NCBI RefSeq assembly: GCF_026000435.1
Contig: NZ_AP026764.1
Coordinates: 558,001 to 622,000 of the forward strand
DNA: 64,000 nucleotides
Source of the DNA: Vibrio sp. STUT-A11
Lineage (GTDB): Bacteria; Pseudomonadota; Gammaproteobacteria; Enterobacterales; Vibrionaceae
Reading direction: 5' to 3'
Position numbers and translations under genes: made by a program
Part shown: piece after piece, positions 8,143-17,321 of the stretch
How positions within the stretch are numbered: position 1 is the first letter of the stretch
Layout: each line of letters begins with the position of its first letter
Notes under the pieces: generated by a model
Databases searched by the model: none
The model's input: the letters and a program-made list of their open reading frames with translations, nothing else
What the model was told of the DNA's origin: nothing

Positions 8143-8472
8143 TTAACTTGCTAATGCACAAACGGCCTGCTGTACGCTACTGAACTGGATTTTGATGATG
8201 CATCTCTGCGCCTGACTGAACTCATGAGACTGGATGAGTGTGGTGACTTCTTCAACTGACAGTGTTTTGTCTTCTGGGAACAGGACAATTTGTTTGCTAC
8301 TACCGTATTGCAAGCCGAAAGTGCGACCTTGTGAATCAATCACGTAGTCTTCTTGTCCCCAGATAAGTGCCTGGCACTCCGTTTGGAAATCCGAGTGCGA
8401 GTGCAGATAGATGAGCTCGTCATCGCCGTCTAGTTTCAATAAGCATGGCCACATTACGGTGTTTAGCGTCAT
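8143..8472 (-). CDS. DUF4144-type hypothetical protein
   Basis: The product is a 109-residue cytoplasmic protein with no signal or membrane segment. It looks like the small Vibrio DUF4144 family (W-P-C-L-L-K-L-D-G-D-D-E-L near the N-terminus, then S-Q-G-R-T-F-G-L-Q). The composition is beta-rich in the first two thirds with a helical end. The function is unknown. It follows the DUF924 gene by 25 bp on the same strand, so the two are probably co-transcribed. Confidence 0.7.
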   Translation of the reverse strand: MTLNTVMWPCLLKLDGDDELIYLHSHSDFQTECQALIWGQEDYVIDSQGRTFGLQYGSSKQIVLFPEDKTLSVEEVTTLIQSHEFSQAQRCIIKIQFSSVQQAVCALAS

Positions 8473-8497
8473 TCTCTTACCTTGTTTTTCACTGACC

Positions 8498-9034
8498 TTA
8501 AAAGCCAGAATTCGGTGTTTTCAAAAACTCAACTTCTTCTGGCGTGCTTTCTCTTCCCAATATCGCATTACGATGTGGGTAGCGTCCAAATTGGTCGATA
8601 ATGGCTTTGTGTTTTAGCTCAAAATCGTAGTTCTTTTCAAGTCCCGGGGCGTGAAACAGTTTTTCCGCTTCCACATGGATGACACGAGATTCACTGTGCA
8701 TGAACGGCATGTACAAAAAGCTACGTTGCTCGTGATTAAGTGCTTTATGCAGACCGAGTCTAATGGCCTCTTGCGCTAACGAGAGCGCGAGTGGATCTTG
8801 GGCAAACGCTTTGGGTGTACTGCGGTACACATTACGTGAAAATTGGTCGAGTACAATAATTTCCGCTAATCGTCCTTTTGCGCTGTCACGCCAGGTAAAT
8901 AGTTCGCAGCGAGCGGCTTGTTCTAGCACTGAGGAAAACCGAGATTCAATAAGGTTATCCAGTTCTGGATTGCTTTCGAACCAATCTTGAGGGGTCAGTT
9001 CTTCAAACCAAAACTTGATGATCGACAAGTACAT
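8498..9034 (-). CDS. DUF924 family protein
   Basis: The product is a 178-residue all-helical protein of the DUF924 family, recognisable from I-I-K-F-W-F-E-E-L near the start. It also has L-A-E-I-I-V-L-D-Q-F-S-R-N-V-Y-R, S-F-L-Y-M-P-F-M-H-S-E and I-I-D-Q-F-G-R-Y-P-H-R-N-A-I-L-G. These conserved blocks suggest an enzyme or ligand-binding TPR-like fold, but no biochemical role is established. The Shine-Dalgarno AAAGGA precedes the ATG. It is the first gene of a likely two-gene operon with the DUF4144 gene. Confidence 0.9.
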   Translation of the reverse strand: MYLSIIKFWFEELTPQDWFESNPELDNLIESRFSSVLEQAARCELFTWRDSAKGRLAEIIVLDQFSRNVYRSTPKAFAQDPLALSLAQEAIRLGLHKALNHEQRSFLYMPFMHSESRVIHVEAEKLFHAPGLEKNYDFELKHKAIIDQFGRYPHRNAILGRESTPEEVEFLKTPNSGF

Positions 9035-9066
9035 AGCGCGTCCTTTTATTACCGAGAATCTATAAC

Positions 9067-9097
9067 CAAGAGCCAGAAGTGTAAGTTCTGGCTCTTA
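9067..9097. terminator. Hairpin between M3 peptidase and DUF924 genes
   Basis: The perfect stem AAGAGCCAGAA / TTCTGGCTCTT with a short loop lies directly after the M3 peptidase stop codon. No clear T-run follows on the minus strand, so it may act as a transcript 3'-end stabiliser or a weak terminator. Confidence 0.5.
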
Positions 9098-9103
9098 GAC
9101 TTA

Positions 9104-10951
9104 CTATCGACCGTAGTTTTCTACGATATAACGTTCAAAATCGTCACACATTTGCTCATCTGAGAGGGTGTTACTTGCCAGCTCTTTACTGCCGTCGACG
9201 ACTTTAATCGCCGCATTAAGCGAAGCTACTGGTGATCTCTCTCGTGTTTCAAGCGCTTTGATTTTCTGCTGCTGAACTTCCCAAGCTTGCGCTGGTGAAA
9301 GATTGCATACGTCTGCCAAATACTTGGCATTAAACCCTTCACCAGTCAGGCTGACAATGGTCTCATTGTGCGACAAGTTGTTGCCTGCATGCCAGTAGTG
9401 TTTTGCCAGCAGTGGGCCAATTTCTGGGTTGTCGGTCAAGTAGCCAAACTTATCCAGGAAGTAAGCTCGCGTCTGATAAACCGCCATGTGCGCGAGTAAA
9501 TAACCTTGATAAGCACAAGCTGATTCATCTGAAAGTAGGTGCGGAATTGCCAATAGCGGGCGAGGGCTGCATTCCAAGCCAAGGATCTGCTTCTCACAAT
9601 CACGCGCAAGTTTGGTGATGCGCTCTGGCGTCAGCTCTTCATCGCTGAGCTGATACAGCGCGCGCTCAAAATATGGGACAACTAAGATACTGCGCTCTTC
9701 GTAGGCTTTGAATGGCTGGCGGCTATTGATCATCGCTTGAATGATTTCATCTGGAACGGGTTTATTTTGATCATCCAGTGCGTACTGTTTTAGCCAGTCT
9801 GCATCGGTCAGTAGGCTGTCACAGAACATCGATTGCGTTTCTGCATAAGCCATAGAAGTCGGGGCAAACTCCTGCGAAAAACAAGGTGCATTCATTTTAA
9901 CGTTGGCAAAGTGCGCGGCGTGGCCACCCTCGTGGAATAACGTATTGATGCCATCGTAGCCGCTGCCCACTTGGTCCGGTTTGGCATTGCTGGTGAAGTT
10001 AACCTGCGCGGCAACCCATTCACCTTGGTTGTAAAAAGAAGGAATCGGCCCATGGCAGAAGCCGTTTGGGTATTTGCCTTTACGATCGAGCAGATCCAGA
10101 GTCAGCGTTGCACCTGAGTAATCAATATTTAAACGACCGAAGGACTCTACCCAACGTCTCAGAGATTTTGAGAAAGGCACGTATGGGTCGAGATCACGCA
10201 TCACGTCACCCGCGAATGAGTAAACAAAATTGTGGCCTGTAAGCGCATTTTGACCTTTCTCTTTCGCCAAGTTATCTAAGCTATTGAGGTGCGCATCTCG
10301 AGTACGTTGTTCAAAATCTTCCAGAATGTCGAACAACTGCTCTGAGGTCATCTTTTCCGTCTTTTGCACCGAGTAATCAAAAAACGTCGCATAACCGAGT
10401 GAGCGAGCGAATTGATTGCGTAGCTTGATCAGCTCAATAAATCCATTTTCCAGCAACCATTGCTCAAGATTCAGCAGCGCTTGATGAGCCGACTGACGCA
10501 CTTCTTCATGATTATTGGTGCGAATAGTAGAGCTCAATACCGGAAGCGATCCTTCTGTCTGTTTGCCATTTTCGTCGGTAAACGTTTGTACGTGGTTCTG
10601 TTTTTTTTCAAACAGATCGGCTTCAAAGGCAATCAATTTATTTTTCAATACCTGTGCTTTTTCACCTTCGATTGCATGCGATTCAAACATCGCAAGCCAG
10701 CCTGACAGACCAGTGATGGTTTGCTGCTTTTCTTGCGGATCAGAAATGGAGTCCACGGACTCAAGTTGCTGTTTAATATGCGAAATTTGTTCCGCGTTGC
10801 TTAAGAAGTGTGTCCAGGTTGTCTGCGCTTGCGTCGAGCCATCATGATCGTCGCTGAGCCCCATATACGTTTCCCAAAAGAAATCTTCTTTAGTACGGTG
10901 AATAGCGAGGTAGCGTTGATTGAGGTCGTTGAGGTAATCCGTTGCGGTCAT
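9104..10951 (-). CDS. M3-family metallopeptidase (oligoendopeptidase-like)
   Basis: The product is a 615-residue zinc peptidase of the M3 family, without a signal peptide, so it probably trims peptides in the cytoplasm. The catalytic motif H-E-G-G-H is at residues 340-344, and Glu371 (in A-Y-A-E-T-Q-S-M) is the likely third zinc ligand. Upstream of it, S-F-Y-N-Q-G-E-W-V-A-A-Q-V-N-F resembles the substrate strand of the family. The N-terminal half is long and helical, forming the usual lid. The start ATG has AAGGA eight bases upstream. Its peptide preference is unknown. It is not evidently in an operon. Confidence 0.9.
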   Translation of the reverse strand: MTATDYLNDLNQRYLAIHRTKEDFFWETYMGLSDDHDGSTQAQTTWTHFLSNAEQISHIKQQLESVDSISDPQEKQQTITGLSGWLAMFESHAIEGEKAQVLKNKLIAFEADLFEKKQNHVQTFTDENGKQTEGSLPVLSSTIRTNNHEEVRQSAHQALLNLEQWLLENGFIELIKLRNQFARSLGYATFFDYSVQKTEKMTSEQLFDILEDFEQRTRDAHLNSLDNLAKEKGQNALTGHNFVYSFAGDVMRDLDPYVPFSKSLRRWVESFGRLNIDYSGATLTLDLLDRKGKYPNGFCHGPIPSFYNQGEWVAAQVNFTSNAKPDQVGSGYDGINTLFHEGGHAAHFANVKMNAPCFSQEFAPTSMAYAETQSMFCDSLLTDADWLKQYALDDQNKPVPDEIIQAMINSRQPFKAYEERSILVVPYFERALYQLSDEELTPERITKLARDCEKQILGLECSPRPLLAIPHLLSDESACAYQGYLLAHMAVYQTRAYFLDKFGYLTDNPEIGPLLAKHYWHAGNNLSHNETIVSLTGEGFNAKYLADVCNLSPAQAWEVQQQKIKALETRERSPVASLNAAIKVVDGSKELASNTLSDEQMCDDFERYIVENYGR

Positions 10952-11227
10952 TTTAATCCTTCAAATGGTTGCGTTATATAGACGGTTGATTATTACACGC
11001 TTGGTGGCAAGAAAGGAGTTAGCGCGTTATTTACTGCCTTCGTTGCTCGTAAACGTGGTTTTACTATTTATCTATATTTTAATGAGTTAGTGGCTAATTT
11101 GTGTGTAAACTAACCAGTCAATCAGACCTAGTCGGTTAAAGCGCGGCCGAATATGTGCTCAGTCACGTTGTTGATCACGGCGTTGGGCATGAAAGCCATA
11201 CAAAGAAAGTTTTTGCATATATAGTTT

Positions 11228-11623
11228 ATGCATTCTTTTCCAACAACGATAAAAATAAAAATGGCAACGAGGACAATCGCAACGTTACTGGCAATCGGTT
11301 TCATTTTGACAGGGTGCTCATCGGACACTTCACCACAGAAAGATACGGTGAATAGTATTCAGGATAAATGTACGCTGATTCTGAGTAGTCAAGTGTCAGA
11401 GGGCCAGCGTTGGCAGGTCTACAATGATTTGCTTCAAGAGTACGCCACGCATGCGCTACACAATCAGGCTGATGGCGACCGGTTCACTGCTTTTATTCAG
11501 GCTGTGGAATTGGATCAAACCCGGCAGTTAATGACGGAGTTGATTGAAGTGACCGATTGGGGATGCGCCAATGGCAACTACCTCGAAGAGATGACGATGT
11601 TTATTGAAGAGGTGGCAAAATAA
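11228..11623 (+). CDS. Putative lipoprotein of unknown function
   Basis: The product is a secreted lipoprotein with lipobox L-T-G-C; the lipidated Cys would be residue 30 from the ATG at 11228, or residue 19 from the in-frame ATG at 11261. The later start gives a more typical signal peptide, but neither start has a good Shine-Dalgarno. The mature part is about 100 residues, helical, with two further Cys residues (D-K-C-T-L and W-G-C-A-N) that could form a disulfide. I do not recognise the family. A hairpin follows the stop codon. Confidence 0.65.
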   Translation: MHSFPTTIKIKMATRTIATLLAIGFILTGCSSDTSPQKDTVNSIQDKCTLILSSQVSEGQRWQVYNDLLQEYATHALHNQADGDRFTAFIQAVELDQTRQLMTELIEVTDWGCANGNYLEEMTMFIEEVAK

Positions 11624-11645
11624 ACCGAGCGTTTGGCGCTCGGTT
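11623..11645 (+). terminator. Hairpin after lipoprotein gene
   Basis: The stem AACCGAGC / GCTCGGTT overlaps the lipoprotein stop codon and is followed by TTGAGT. The T-run is weak; it may serve both this gene and the convergent small ORF. Confidence 0.55.
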
Positions 11646-11694
11646 TGAGTCTGGTTTCCTGCCGGAGTATGAATCGCTTGGTTAACTGCGGGGC

Positions 11695-11868
11695 TCACTC
11701 TTCAGGGTATTCACCCATGCCTTGCGTTTTACCTTCAGCTTTCCAATGCTCACCCGGATCAAACGCTTCATCGCATAAGTCGACGGTGTAACCCATTTCG
11801 GTAATTTCTTTCAATGTGAGGTTGTCGGCAATTTTCGCAACTTCGCCGGCTTTGTTATGTAATTCCAT
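11695..11868 (-). CDS. Small 57-residue protein
   Basis: This 57-codon ORF starts at ATG 11868 with a strong Shine-Dalgarno (GGAGG, then six bases). It begins M-E-L-H-N-K-A-G-E-V-A-K-I-A-D-N, continues with L-T-L-K-E-I-T-E-M-G-Y-T-V-D and ends M-G-E-Y-P-E-E. It is acidic, has one Cys and has no membrane segment. The coding-like composition and ribosome binding site argue for a real gene. I do not recognise a family. It lies convergent with the lipoprotein gene and about 175 bp downstream of the HAD hydrolase gene on the same strand. Confidence 0.7.
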   Translation of the reverse strand: MELHNKAGEVAKIADNLTLKEITEMGYTVDLCDEAFDPGEHWKAEGKTQGMGEYPEE

Positions 11869-12043
11869 GATTTTCCTCCGCTACCTTCAGCTATTAGCCA
11901 AGTGACTTCAACGTGCTGATCCAAGTACATCGAAGTGCCTTTGGTTTAAGTATATATGCCACAGCTAGAAATAGCGGGTGAAGACCATACTTTTTATATG
12001 ATTAAATGAGGCGATTCGTTTGCATCTATTCAGTAGTGATAGG

Positions 12044-12520
12044 TTAAAGTGCACCAGAAGCGAGCTCCGACAAACAGCGAACTTGCTGTCGGATCGGTTT
12101 GCCTGGTGCGGGCTTACCTGCAGCATTAAACCAAATGGTATTCAACCCTGCTTCGATCGCTGGGTAGATGTCTTTGTTAGGCATGTCTCCAATCATGGTC
12201 AATTGCCTTTCTTTTACACCCAGTATTTTCGCCACTGCTTGGTAAAATTTGGCGCAGTTTTTTTCAATGCGAACATTAGAAAAGCAGAAATAGCCGTTGA
12301 TGTATTGGTCTAAATCAACTCGTTGGAAAGCCCGTTGGACATCTTCCATGACTGAATCCGACGCACTGGTCGCGATGTAAATCTGATGATTTTGTGAGAG
12401 AGCAGCCAAAACCTCTTTGGCCTGTGGGATCGCTTCCACAGTGTTCCAGTCACACATTTTTCCCTGTGCGTGAGGAAAGTCGACCATTAATGTGTTGCCC
12501 CAGTCGAATAGATAAATCAT
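12044..12520 (-). CDS. HAD-superfamily hydrolase
   Basis: The product is a 158-residue HAD phosphatase-like protein. Motif I is F-D-W-G-N-T at residues 5-10, with Gly where many HAD phosphatases have the second Asp. Motif II is in I-A-T-S-A-S, motif III is a Lys in the R-I-E-K-N region, and motif IV is M-I-G-D-M-P-N-K-D. The small cap between them is of type C1. A missing general-acid Asp occurs in phosphonatase-like and some other HAD members, so the activity need not be a simple phosphomonoesterase. The substrate is unknown, and the start ATG has only a weak ribosome binding site. Confidence 0.85.
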   Translation of the reverse strand: MIYLFDWGNTLMVDFPHAQGKMCDWNTVEAIPQAKEVLAALSQNHQIYIATSASDSVMEDVQRAFQRVDLDQYINGYFCFSNVRIEKNCAKFYQAVAKILGVKERQLTMIGDMPNKDIYPAIEAGLNTIWFNAAGKPAPGKPIRQQVRCLSELASGAL

Positions 12521-12876
12521 GCTTTAATCTCCAATCTTTCTCGTCTGCACTCCATAAACTCTCTTCAATCTCTCTGCGTGTAGCTCTTTTATGCGAAATG
12601 AGGCTCTCATATTTTTATCAGTTTCGGTATTCAGTTTCTCACCTTATTTATATATTACTCAAATAGTTGCAGTTATTTTGGTTATTTATTTTTAGAATGC
12701 GGACTAATTTAAATTATTAATACCAAATACTGGTTAATGGAAGCAAAGTTACGATATTTAATTCTTCAATCTGGAAACGCAGTTGCGTATGACGTGGATC
12801 ATATTCCACCTAGCCACTAAGTATTAATTTACAACCTATAATTACAATTTGTGAGCAAGTGTAGCGAGTTATTACA
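12521..12876. other. Intergenic region upstream of torC
   Basis: This 356-bp AT-rich region holds the promoters of the HAD gene (minus) and torCA (plus). It contains the partial palindrome GTGGA-TCATAT-TCCAC near 12797. I see no clear TorR box of the E. coli type and no gene. Confidence 0.5.
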
Positions 12877-13965
12877 ATGAAAAAACGAACTATTATTTTG
12901 TTATTAGTAGCTGGAATAGGGGTGGGTTGGCTGACCTTAGGGGGTTCGGCTGCAGTGATGCATTACACCTCATCTACGGAGTTTTGCGTCTCATGCCATA
13001 CCATGGAAACGCCTCTTAAAGAGTATCAAGGCTCTGTTCACTTCAGCAACGCAAAAGGCATTCGCGCAGAATGCTCCGACTGTCACATCCCCCACGAACC
13101 TGTCGATTATTTGATCACGAAAATTCGTGCATCGAAGGATATCTATCACGAGTTTATAACGGGTAAGATCGACACTCCGGAAAAATACGAAGCACACCGC
13201 AAAGAAATGGCTGAAATGGTATGGGAGCAGTTCCGCGAGAATGATTCTGCAACCTGCCGTTCGTGTCACGACTATGATGCGATGGAAGCGTTTGAGCAAT
13301 CACGTGACGCTGTGAAAATGCACGAATACGGAATAGCAAACAATCAGACCTGTATTGATTGTCATAAAGGTGTGGCTCACTTTGCTCCAGAGGCTGAACT
13401 CGACAGCAAAGCGTTTGAAACACTAATGAGCTTTACCACCCAAACCGCTCCGGGAGCGGAAGTGGTTTACCCAGTTACGACTATTAACATGGGTGAGTTG
13501 GGTACCATCAACCCAACAACGAAATTGGAAGTTGTCAGTACAGAGGGTGATGCTCGTACAGTAAAACTCAATGCTTACCAAATGAAAGGTGCTGAGCAAG
13601 TGCTTTACATGGGCGAAGGGCAACGTGCTATTGTGGCAACACTGACCGAACAAGGTCAGCAAGCGCTTGAAGGTGGCGAATTTGCTGCTGATGTATACGG
13701 TAACGAATGGCGATCTGTTTCTTTAACCGGCACGATTGATTCACCAGTTGTCGACACGCTAGAGCCAGTATGGTCATACGCCGAAGAGTTGGACAATGTT
13801 TACTGTGCAACTTGTCATGCGAAGATTCCTTCAAATCACTTCACGGTGAACGCATGGGGACCTGTCGCGAAGAGTATGGGTGATCGCACGGATATTACCG
13901 CCGAAAACCTAGAAATTCTGACTAAGTTCTTCCAGCACCACGCGAAAGATGTGGTTGGTCACTAA
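12877..13965 (+). CDS. torC: Pentahaem c-type cytochrome TorC
   Basis: The product is a 362-residue NapC/NirT/TorC-family cytochrome. An N-terminal membrane anchor spans about residues 5-30. Four C-x-x-C-H haem sites in the NapC-like domain (C-V-S-C-H, C-S-D-C-H, C-R-S-C-H, C-I-D-C-H) and a fifth (C-A-T-C-H) in the C-terminal extension give the TorC arrangement. It takes electrons from menaquinol and passes them to the periplasmic TMAO reductase. The adjacent torA, 22 bp downstream, supports the role. The two genes form an operon. No torD chaperone or torTRS sensors are in the window. Confidence 0.93.
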   Translation: MKKRTIILLLVAGIGVGWLTLGGSAAVMHYTSSTEFCVSCHTMETPLKEYQGSVHFSNAKGIRAECSDCHIPHEPVDYLITKIRASKDIYHEFITGKIDTPEKYEAHRKEMAEMVWEQFRENDSATCRSCHDYDAMEAFEQSRDAVKMHEYGIANNQTCIDCHKGVAHFAPEAELDSKAFETLMSFTTQTAPGAEVVYPVTTINMGELGTINPTTKLEVVSTEGDARTVKLNAYQMKGAEQVLYMGEGQRAIVATLTEQGQQALEGGEFAADVYGNEWRSVSLTGTIDSPVVDTLEPVWSYAEELDNVYCATCHAKIPSNHFTVNAWGPVAKSMGDRTDITAENLEILTKFFQHHAKDVVGH

Positions 13966-13987
13966 CGATAAATAGAAGGAAAAGATT

Positions 13988-16435
13988 ATGACTAATATGA
14001 CCCGCCGCGGATTTCTGAAAGGCACTGGTATGGCGGCCGGTGCGATGGCATTCACTTCCTTTTCACCGTTGTCAGTCGCCTCCTCGGATGCGCGTGGCAA
14101 AGGTATCTTAACGGCTGGCCGCATGGGCCCGATGCTGTGTGAAGTGCAAGATGGCAAGTTGATATCAACGACGAATGCATTACCTCAAACGGTACCAAAT
14201 AGCTTGCAAAGTACTGGGCCGGATCAAGTTCATACCAAAGCTCGGGTAAAATACCCAATGGTACGAAAAGGTTACCTGGCGAACCCATCCTCACCGCAAG
14301 GCGTTCGAGGCAGTGATGAATTTCAACGTGTGTCCTGGGATGAGGCTTACAAGCTGATCCATGAGCAACACATGCGTATTCGTAAAACCTACGGACCAGC
14401 TTCTGTATTCGCCGGCTCGTATGGTTGGCGTTCTAGCGGTGTGCTACACAAAGCGCAGACCTTGCTACAACGCTACATGAGTATGGCAGGCGGTTATTCT
14501 GGTCACCTGGGCGACTACTCAACGGGTGCCGCACAGATCATCATGCCGCACGTTATGGGTTCTATTGAAGTATATGAGCAACAGACCACTTACCCTGTGA
14601 TTCTCGAACATAGTGATGTCGTAGTGCTTTGGGGCTTGAACCCAATCAATACGTTAAAAATTGCCTGGAGTTCCACTGATTGTGCTGGCCTTGAGTTTTT
14701 CCATCAACTGAAAAAGTCGGGAAAAACGGTGATTGCGATTGACCCGATCCGCTCTGAAACCATTGAGTTCTTTGGCGACAATGCAGAATGGATAGCACCG
14801 CATCCAATGACTGACGTGGCGATGATGCTGGGTATCGCACATACATTGGTCAAACAAGGCAAACACGATAAAGCGTTTTTGGAGAAATACACCACAGGCT
14901 ATGACTTGTTTGAAGCTTACTTATTCGGCGAAGAAGACGGTGTTGAGAAGTCAGCCGAATGGGCATCAGGCATCTGTGGCGTTCCTGTGAAACAGTTAGA
15001 GTTGCTGGCTGATATCTTCAGTCAAAATCGCACCATGCTGATGTCTGGCTGGGGAATGCAGCGTCAACAATATGGTGAGCAACGCCACTGGATGCTGGCA
15101 ACATTAGCATCCATGTTGGGTCAAATCGGCCTTCCAGGCGGTGGTTTTGGGCTCTCTTACCACTATTCAAACGGTGGTAACCCAGCCCGTGATGCTGGTG
15201 TACTTCCTGCAATTTCTGCATCGTTGGGCGGCGGTTCATCAGCGGGTAATGACTGGGCGGTGTCGGGGGCAGTCCAAAGCTTCCCGGTGGCGCGAATTGT
15301 TGAAGCGCTAGAAAATCCCGGTAAATCTTATCAGCATAATGGTCATGAACTGACGTTCCCAGATATCAAAATGATTTGGTGGGCTGGGGGCGCGAACTTT
15401 ACTCATCACCAAGATACCAACCGCCTGATCAGAGCGTGGCAAAAACCGGAGTTGATCGTGATTTCTGAACCTTACTGGACGGCGGCTGCGAAGCACGCGG
15501 ACATCGTTCTGCCGATCACCACGTCGTTTGAACGTAACGATATGACCATGACGGGTGACTACAGTAACCAGCACTTGGTTCCGATGAAACAGGTGGTGGA
15601 GCCACAAGGTGAAGCTCGCAACGACTTCGACGTATTTGCGGATTTGTCTGAAATGCTCGCTCCGGGCGGTCGAGATGTATACACCGAAGGCAAAACCGAG
15701 ATGGAGTGGCTATACGGGTTCTACAAAGTAGCGCAACAAGGTGGTCGAGGTTCTCGTGTGGCGATGCCTAACTTCAGCAAATTCTGGGAAGATAACCAGT
15801 TGATCGAGATGAAGTGGAATGAGAAAAACGCTCAGTTTGTGCGTTATGCGGATTTTCGTGAAGATCCGGTTTTGAATCCATTAGGTACGCCGAGTGGCAA
15901 AATCGAAATCTACTCGAAAACCATCGAAGGTTATCAGCTAGACGATTGTTTGCCACATCCTGCTTGGTTCGAGCCGACAGAATATACTGGTAATGCGCAT
16001 GAAGACGAGTTGCAGTTAATGACAGCGCACGCTGCACACCGTCTTCATAGCCAGTTTAACTATGCGAAAATCCGTGAAGAATACGCGATCGCAAATCGTG
16101 AACCAATTTGGATTCACCCAGATGATGCCAAGCTTCGCGGGATAAAAACTGGCGATCTGGTTAGAGCCTTTAATGGCCGAGGCCAGGTATTAGTTGGCGC
16201 AGAAGTGACGGATCGTATCAAGCAAGGTTCGGTATGTATTCACGAAGGTGGCTGGCCAGATCTGGATCCAAATACTGGGATTTGTAAGAACGGTGGCTGT
16301 AATGTGCTGACCCTGGATATTCCAACCTCAAGACTTGGCAATGGCTGCGCAGCAAACTCAGCATTGGTTCGTATCGAAAAATACATCGGTCCTGAGTTAG
16401 AACTGACCGCATTTGAACCACCAAAAAACGGCTAG
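13988..16435 (+). CDS. torA: Trimethylamine-N-oxide reductase TorA
   Basis: The product is an 815-residue periplasmic molybdopterin reductase of the DMSO reductase family. The Tat signal has T-R-R-G-F-L-K at residues 5-11. The segment G-H-L-G-D-Y-S-T-G-A-A-Q places the Mo-ligand Ser at residue 178, the type III hallmark. V-Y-E-Q-Q-T, W-G-L-N-P and I-A-W-S-S-T-D follow the E. coli TorA pattern closely. It lacks an N-terminal Fe-S cluster motif, as expected. It reduces TMAO to trimethylamine in anaerobic respiration, receiving electrons from TorC. A broader S/N-oxide range (TorZ/BisC-like) cannot be excluded. Confidence 0.93.
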   Translation: MTNMTRRGFLKGTGMAAGAMAFTSFSPLSVASSDARGKGILTAGRMGPMLCEVQDGKLISTTNALPQTVPNSLQSTGPDQVHTKARVKYPMVRKGYLANPSSPQGVRGSDEFQRVSWDEAYKLIHEQHMRIRKTYGPASVFAGSYGWRSSGVLHKAQTLLQRYMSMAGGYSGHLGDYSTGAAQIIMPHVMGSIEVYEQQTTYPVILEHSDVVVLWGLNPINTLKIAWSSTDCAGLEFFHQLKKSGKTVIAIDPIRSETIEFFGDNAEWIAPHPMTDVAMMLGIAHTLVKQGKHDKAFLEKYTTGYDLFEAYLFGEEDGVEKSAEWASGICGVPVKQLELLADIFSQNRTMLMSGWGMQRQQYGEQRHWMLATLASMLGQIGLPGGGFGLSYHYSNGGNPARDAGVLPAISASLGGGSSAGNDWAVSGAVQSFPVARIVEALENPGKSYQHNGHELTFPDIKMIWWAGGANFTHHQDTNRLIRAWQKPELIVISEPYWTAAAKHADIVLPITTSFERNDMTMTGDYSNQHLVPMKQVVEPQGEARNDFDVFADLSEMLAPGGRDVYTEGKTEMEWLYGFYKVAQQGGRGSRVAMPNFSKFWEDNQLIEMKWNEKNAQFVRYADFREDPVLNPLGTPSGKIEIYSKTIEGYQLDDCLPHPAWFEPTEYTGNAHEDELQLMTAHAAHRLHSQFNYAKIREEYAIANREPIWIHPDDAKLRGIKTGDLVRAFNGRGQVLVGAEVTDRIKQGSVCIHEGGWPDLDPNTGICKNGGCNVLTLDIPTSRLGNGCAANSALVRIEKYIGPELELTAFEPPKNG

Positions 16436-16455
16436 AAATTAGCATTTGAAAGCAA

Positions 16456-16485
16456 GAAGCCAGCAAATTTCGCTGGCTTCTTTTT
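16456..16485 (+). terminator. Intrinsic terminator of torCA
   Basis: The stem GAAGCCAGC / GCTGGCTTC is followed by TTTTTA. It closes the torCA transcript. Confidence 0.9.
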
Positions 16486-16647
16486 ATCTAAACATGGTTG
16501 ATCTTAACGAACAGCTAAAGCAACAAAAGGCATTCTTCTCGTGACCTGAAACGTTGGCAGAAAAGGAAAGGTCATGCTTAATCCGTCTGATCTGAAAATA
16601 AATGATGTTTGGTTCCAAGCGTCTCACGTATTCGCTATATGGATAAA

Positions 16648-17262
16648 TCAAGACATCAGGCTAAGTAAGTACTCGCAAGCCAGTTTAGGATCGTCGGCAT
16701 GACAGATAGCCGATACCAGAGCCAAACCGTGTACACCAGTTGCGCTTAGTGCTGGGATAGTGGATTCGTTAATCCCGCCAATCGCGACGATCGGCAGAGA
16801 TGTAGTATTGAGTGCCATTTTCAATCCATCGATGCCCCAGTGTTTTTGGGTGTTGGTTTTGGTCGGTGTCGCATAGATAGCACTTAAGCCGATGTAATCG
16901 ATTGGTAGCGTGTCGACTTGCGCGAGTTGTTGCTCATCCTCAATGGATAAACCGAGGATTTTATTTGGACCAATCAGTTCGCGTGCGATATGAGCAGGCA
17001 TGTCCGATTGACCGAGGTGTACGCCGTCAGCATCGACTGCAAGAGCAACATCAACTCGGTCATTGATTATCAAAGGTACGTTAGTATTTTTGAGGATATC
17101 TTTTACCGCTTGAGCCCGTTGGATGAAAGCACGTACGTCACCATGTTTCTCACGAACTTGAACCATGGTCACGCCACCTTCCACTGCTTTACTGACCACA
17201 TGCTTGAGTGTGGCAAGATCTTGTTGGTCATCGGTGACCAAATACAAACGATAGGCGTTCAT
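16648..17262 (-). CDS. thiE: Thiamine-phosphate synthase
   Basis: The product is a 204-residue TIM-barrel enzyme joining HMP-PP and HET-P to thiamine phosphate. Diagnostic segments are V-Q-V-R-E-K near the N-terminus, I-N-D-R-V-D-V-A-L-A-V-D-A-D-G-V-H-L-G-Q-S-D, A-T-P-T-K-T and the phosphate-binding A-I-G-G-I. It is the last gene of the riboswitch-controlled thiamine salvage operon, 59 bp after thiM. Vibrio genomes usually carry another thiE in the de novo thiC operon; that this is a second copy is an expectation, not visible here. Confidence 0.92.
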   Translation of the reverse strand: MNAYRLYLVTDDQQDLATLKHVVSKAVEGGVTMVQVREKHGDVRAFIQRAQAVKDILKNTNVPLIINDRVDVALAVDADGVHLGQSDMPAHIARELIGPNKILGLSIEDEQQLAQVDTLPIDYIGLSAIYATPTKTNTQKHWGIDGLKMALNTTSLPIVAIGGINESTIPALSATGVHGLALVSAICHADDPKLACEYLLSLMS

Positions 17263-17321
17263 TTTGTTTCCTTTATGCCTCCAACTCTTCGTTATGAGCC
17301 GGAGGCATCGAAGTTTAGTTG

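Noticed and set aside
12020..12313. 97-codon plus-strand frame opposite the HAD gene
   Set aside because: Shadow of the HAD hydrolase gene, whose motifs I, II and IV are clear.
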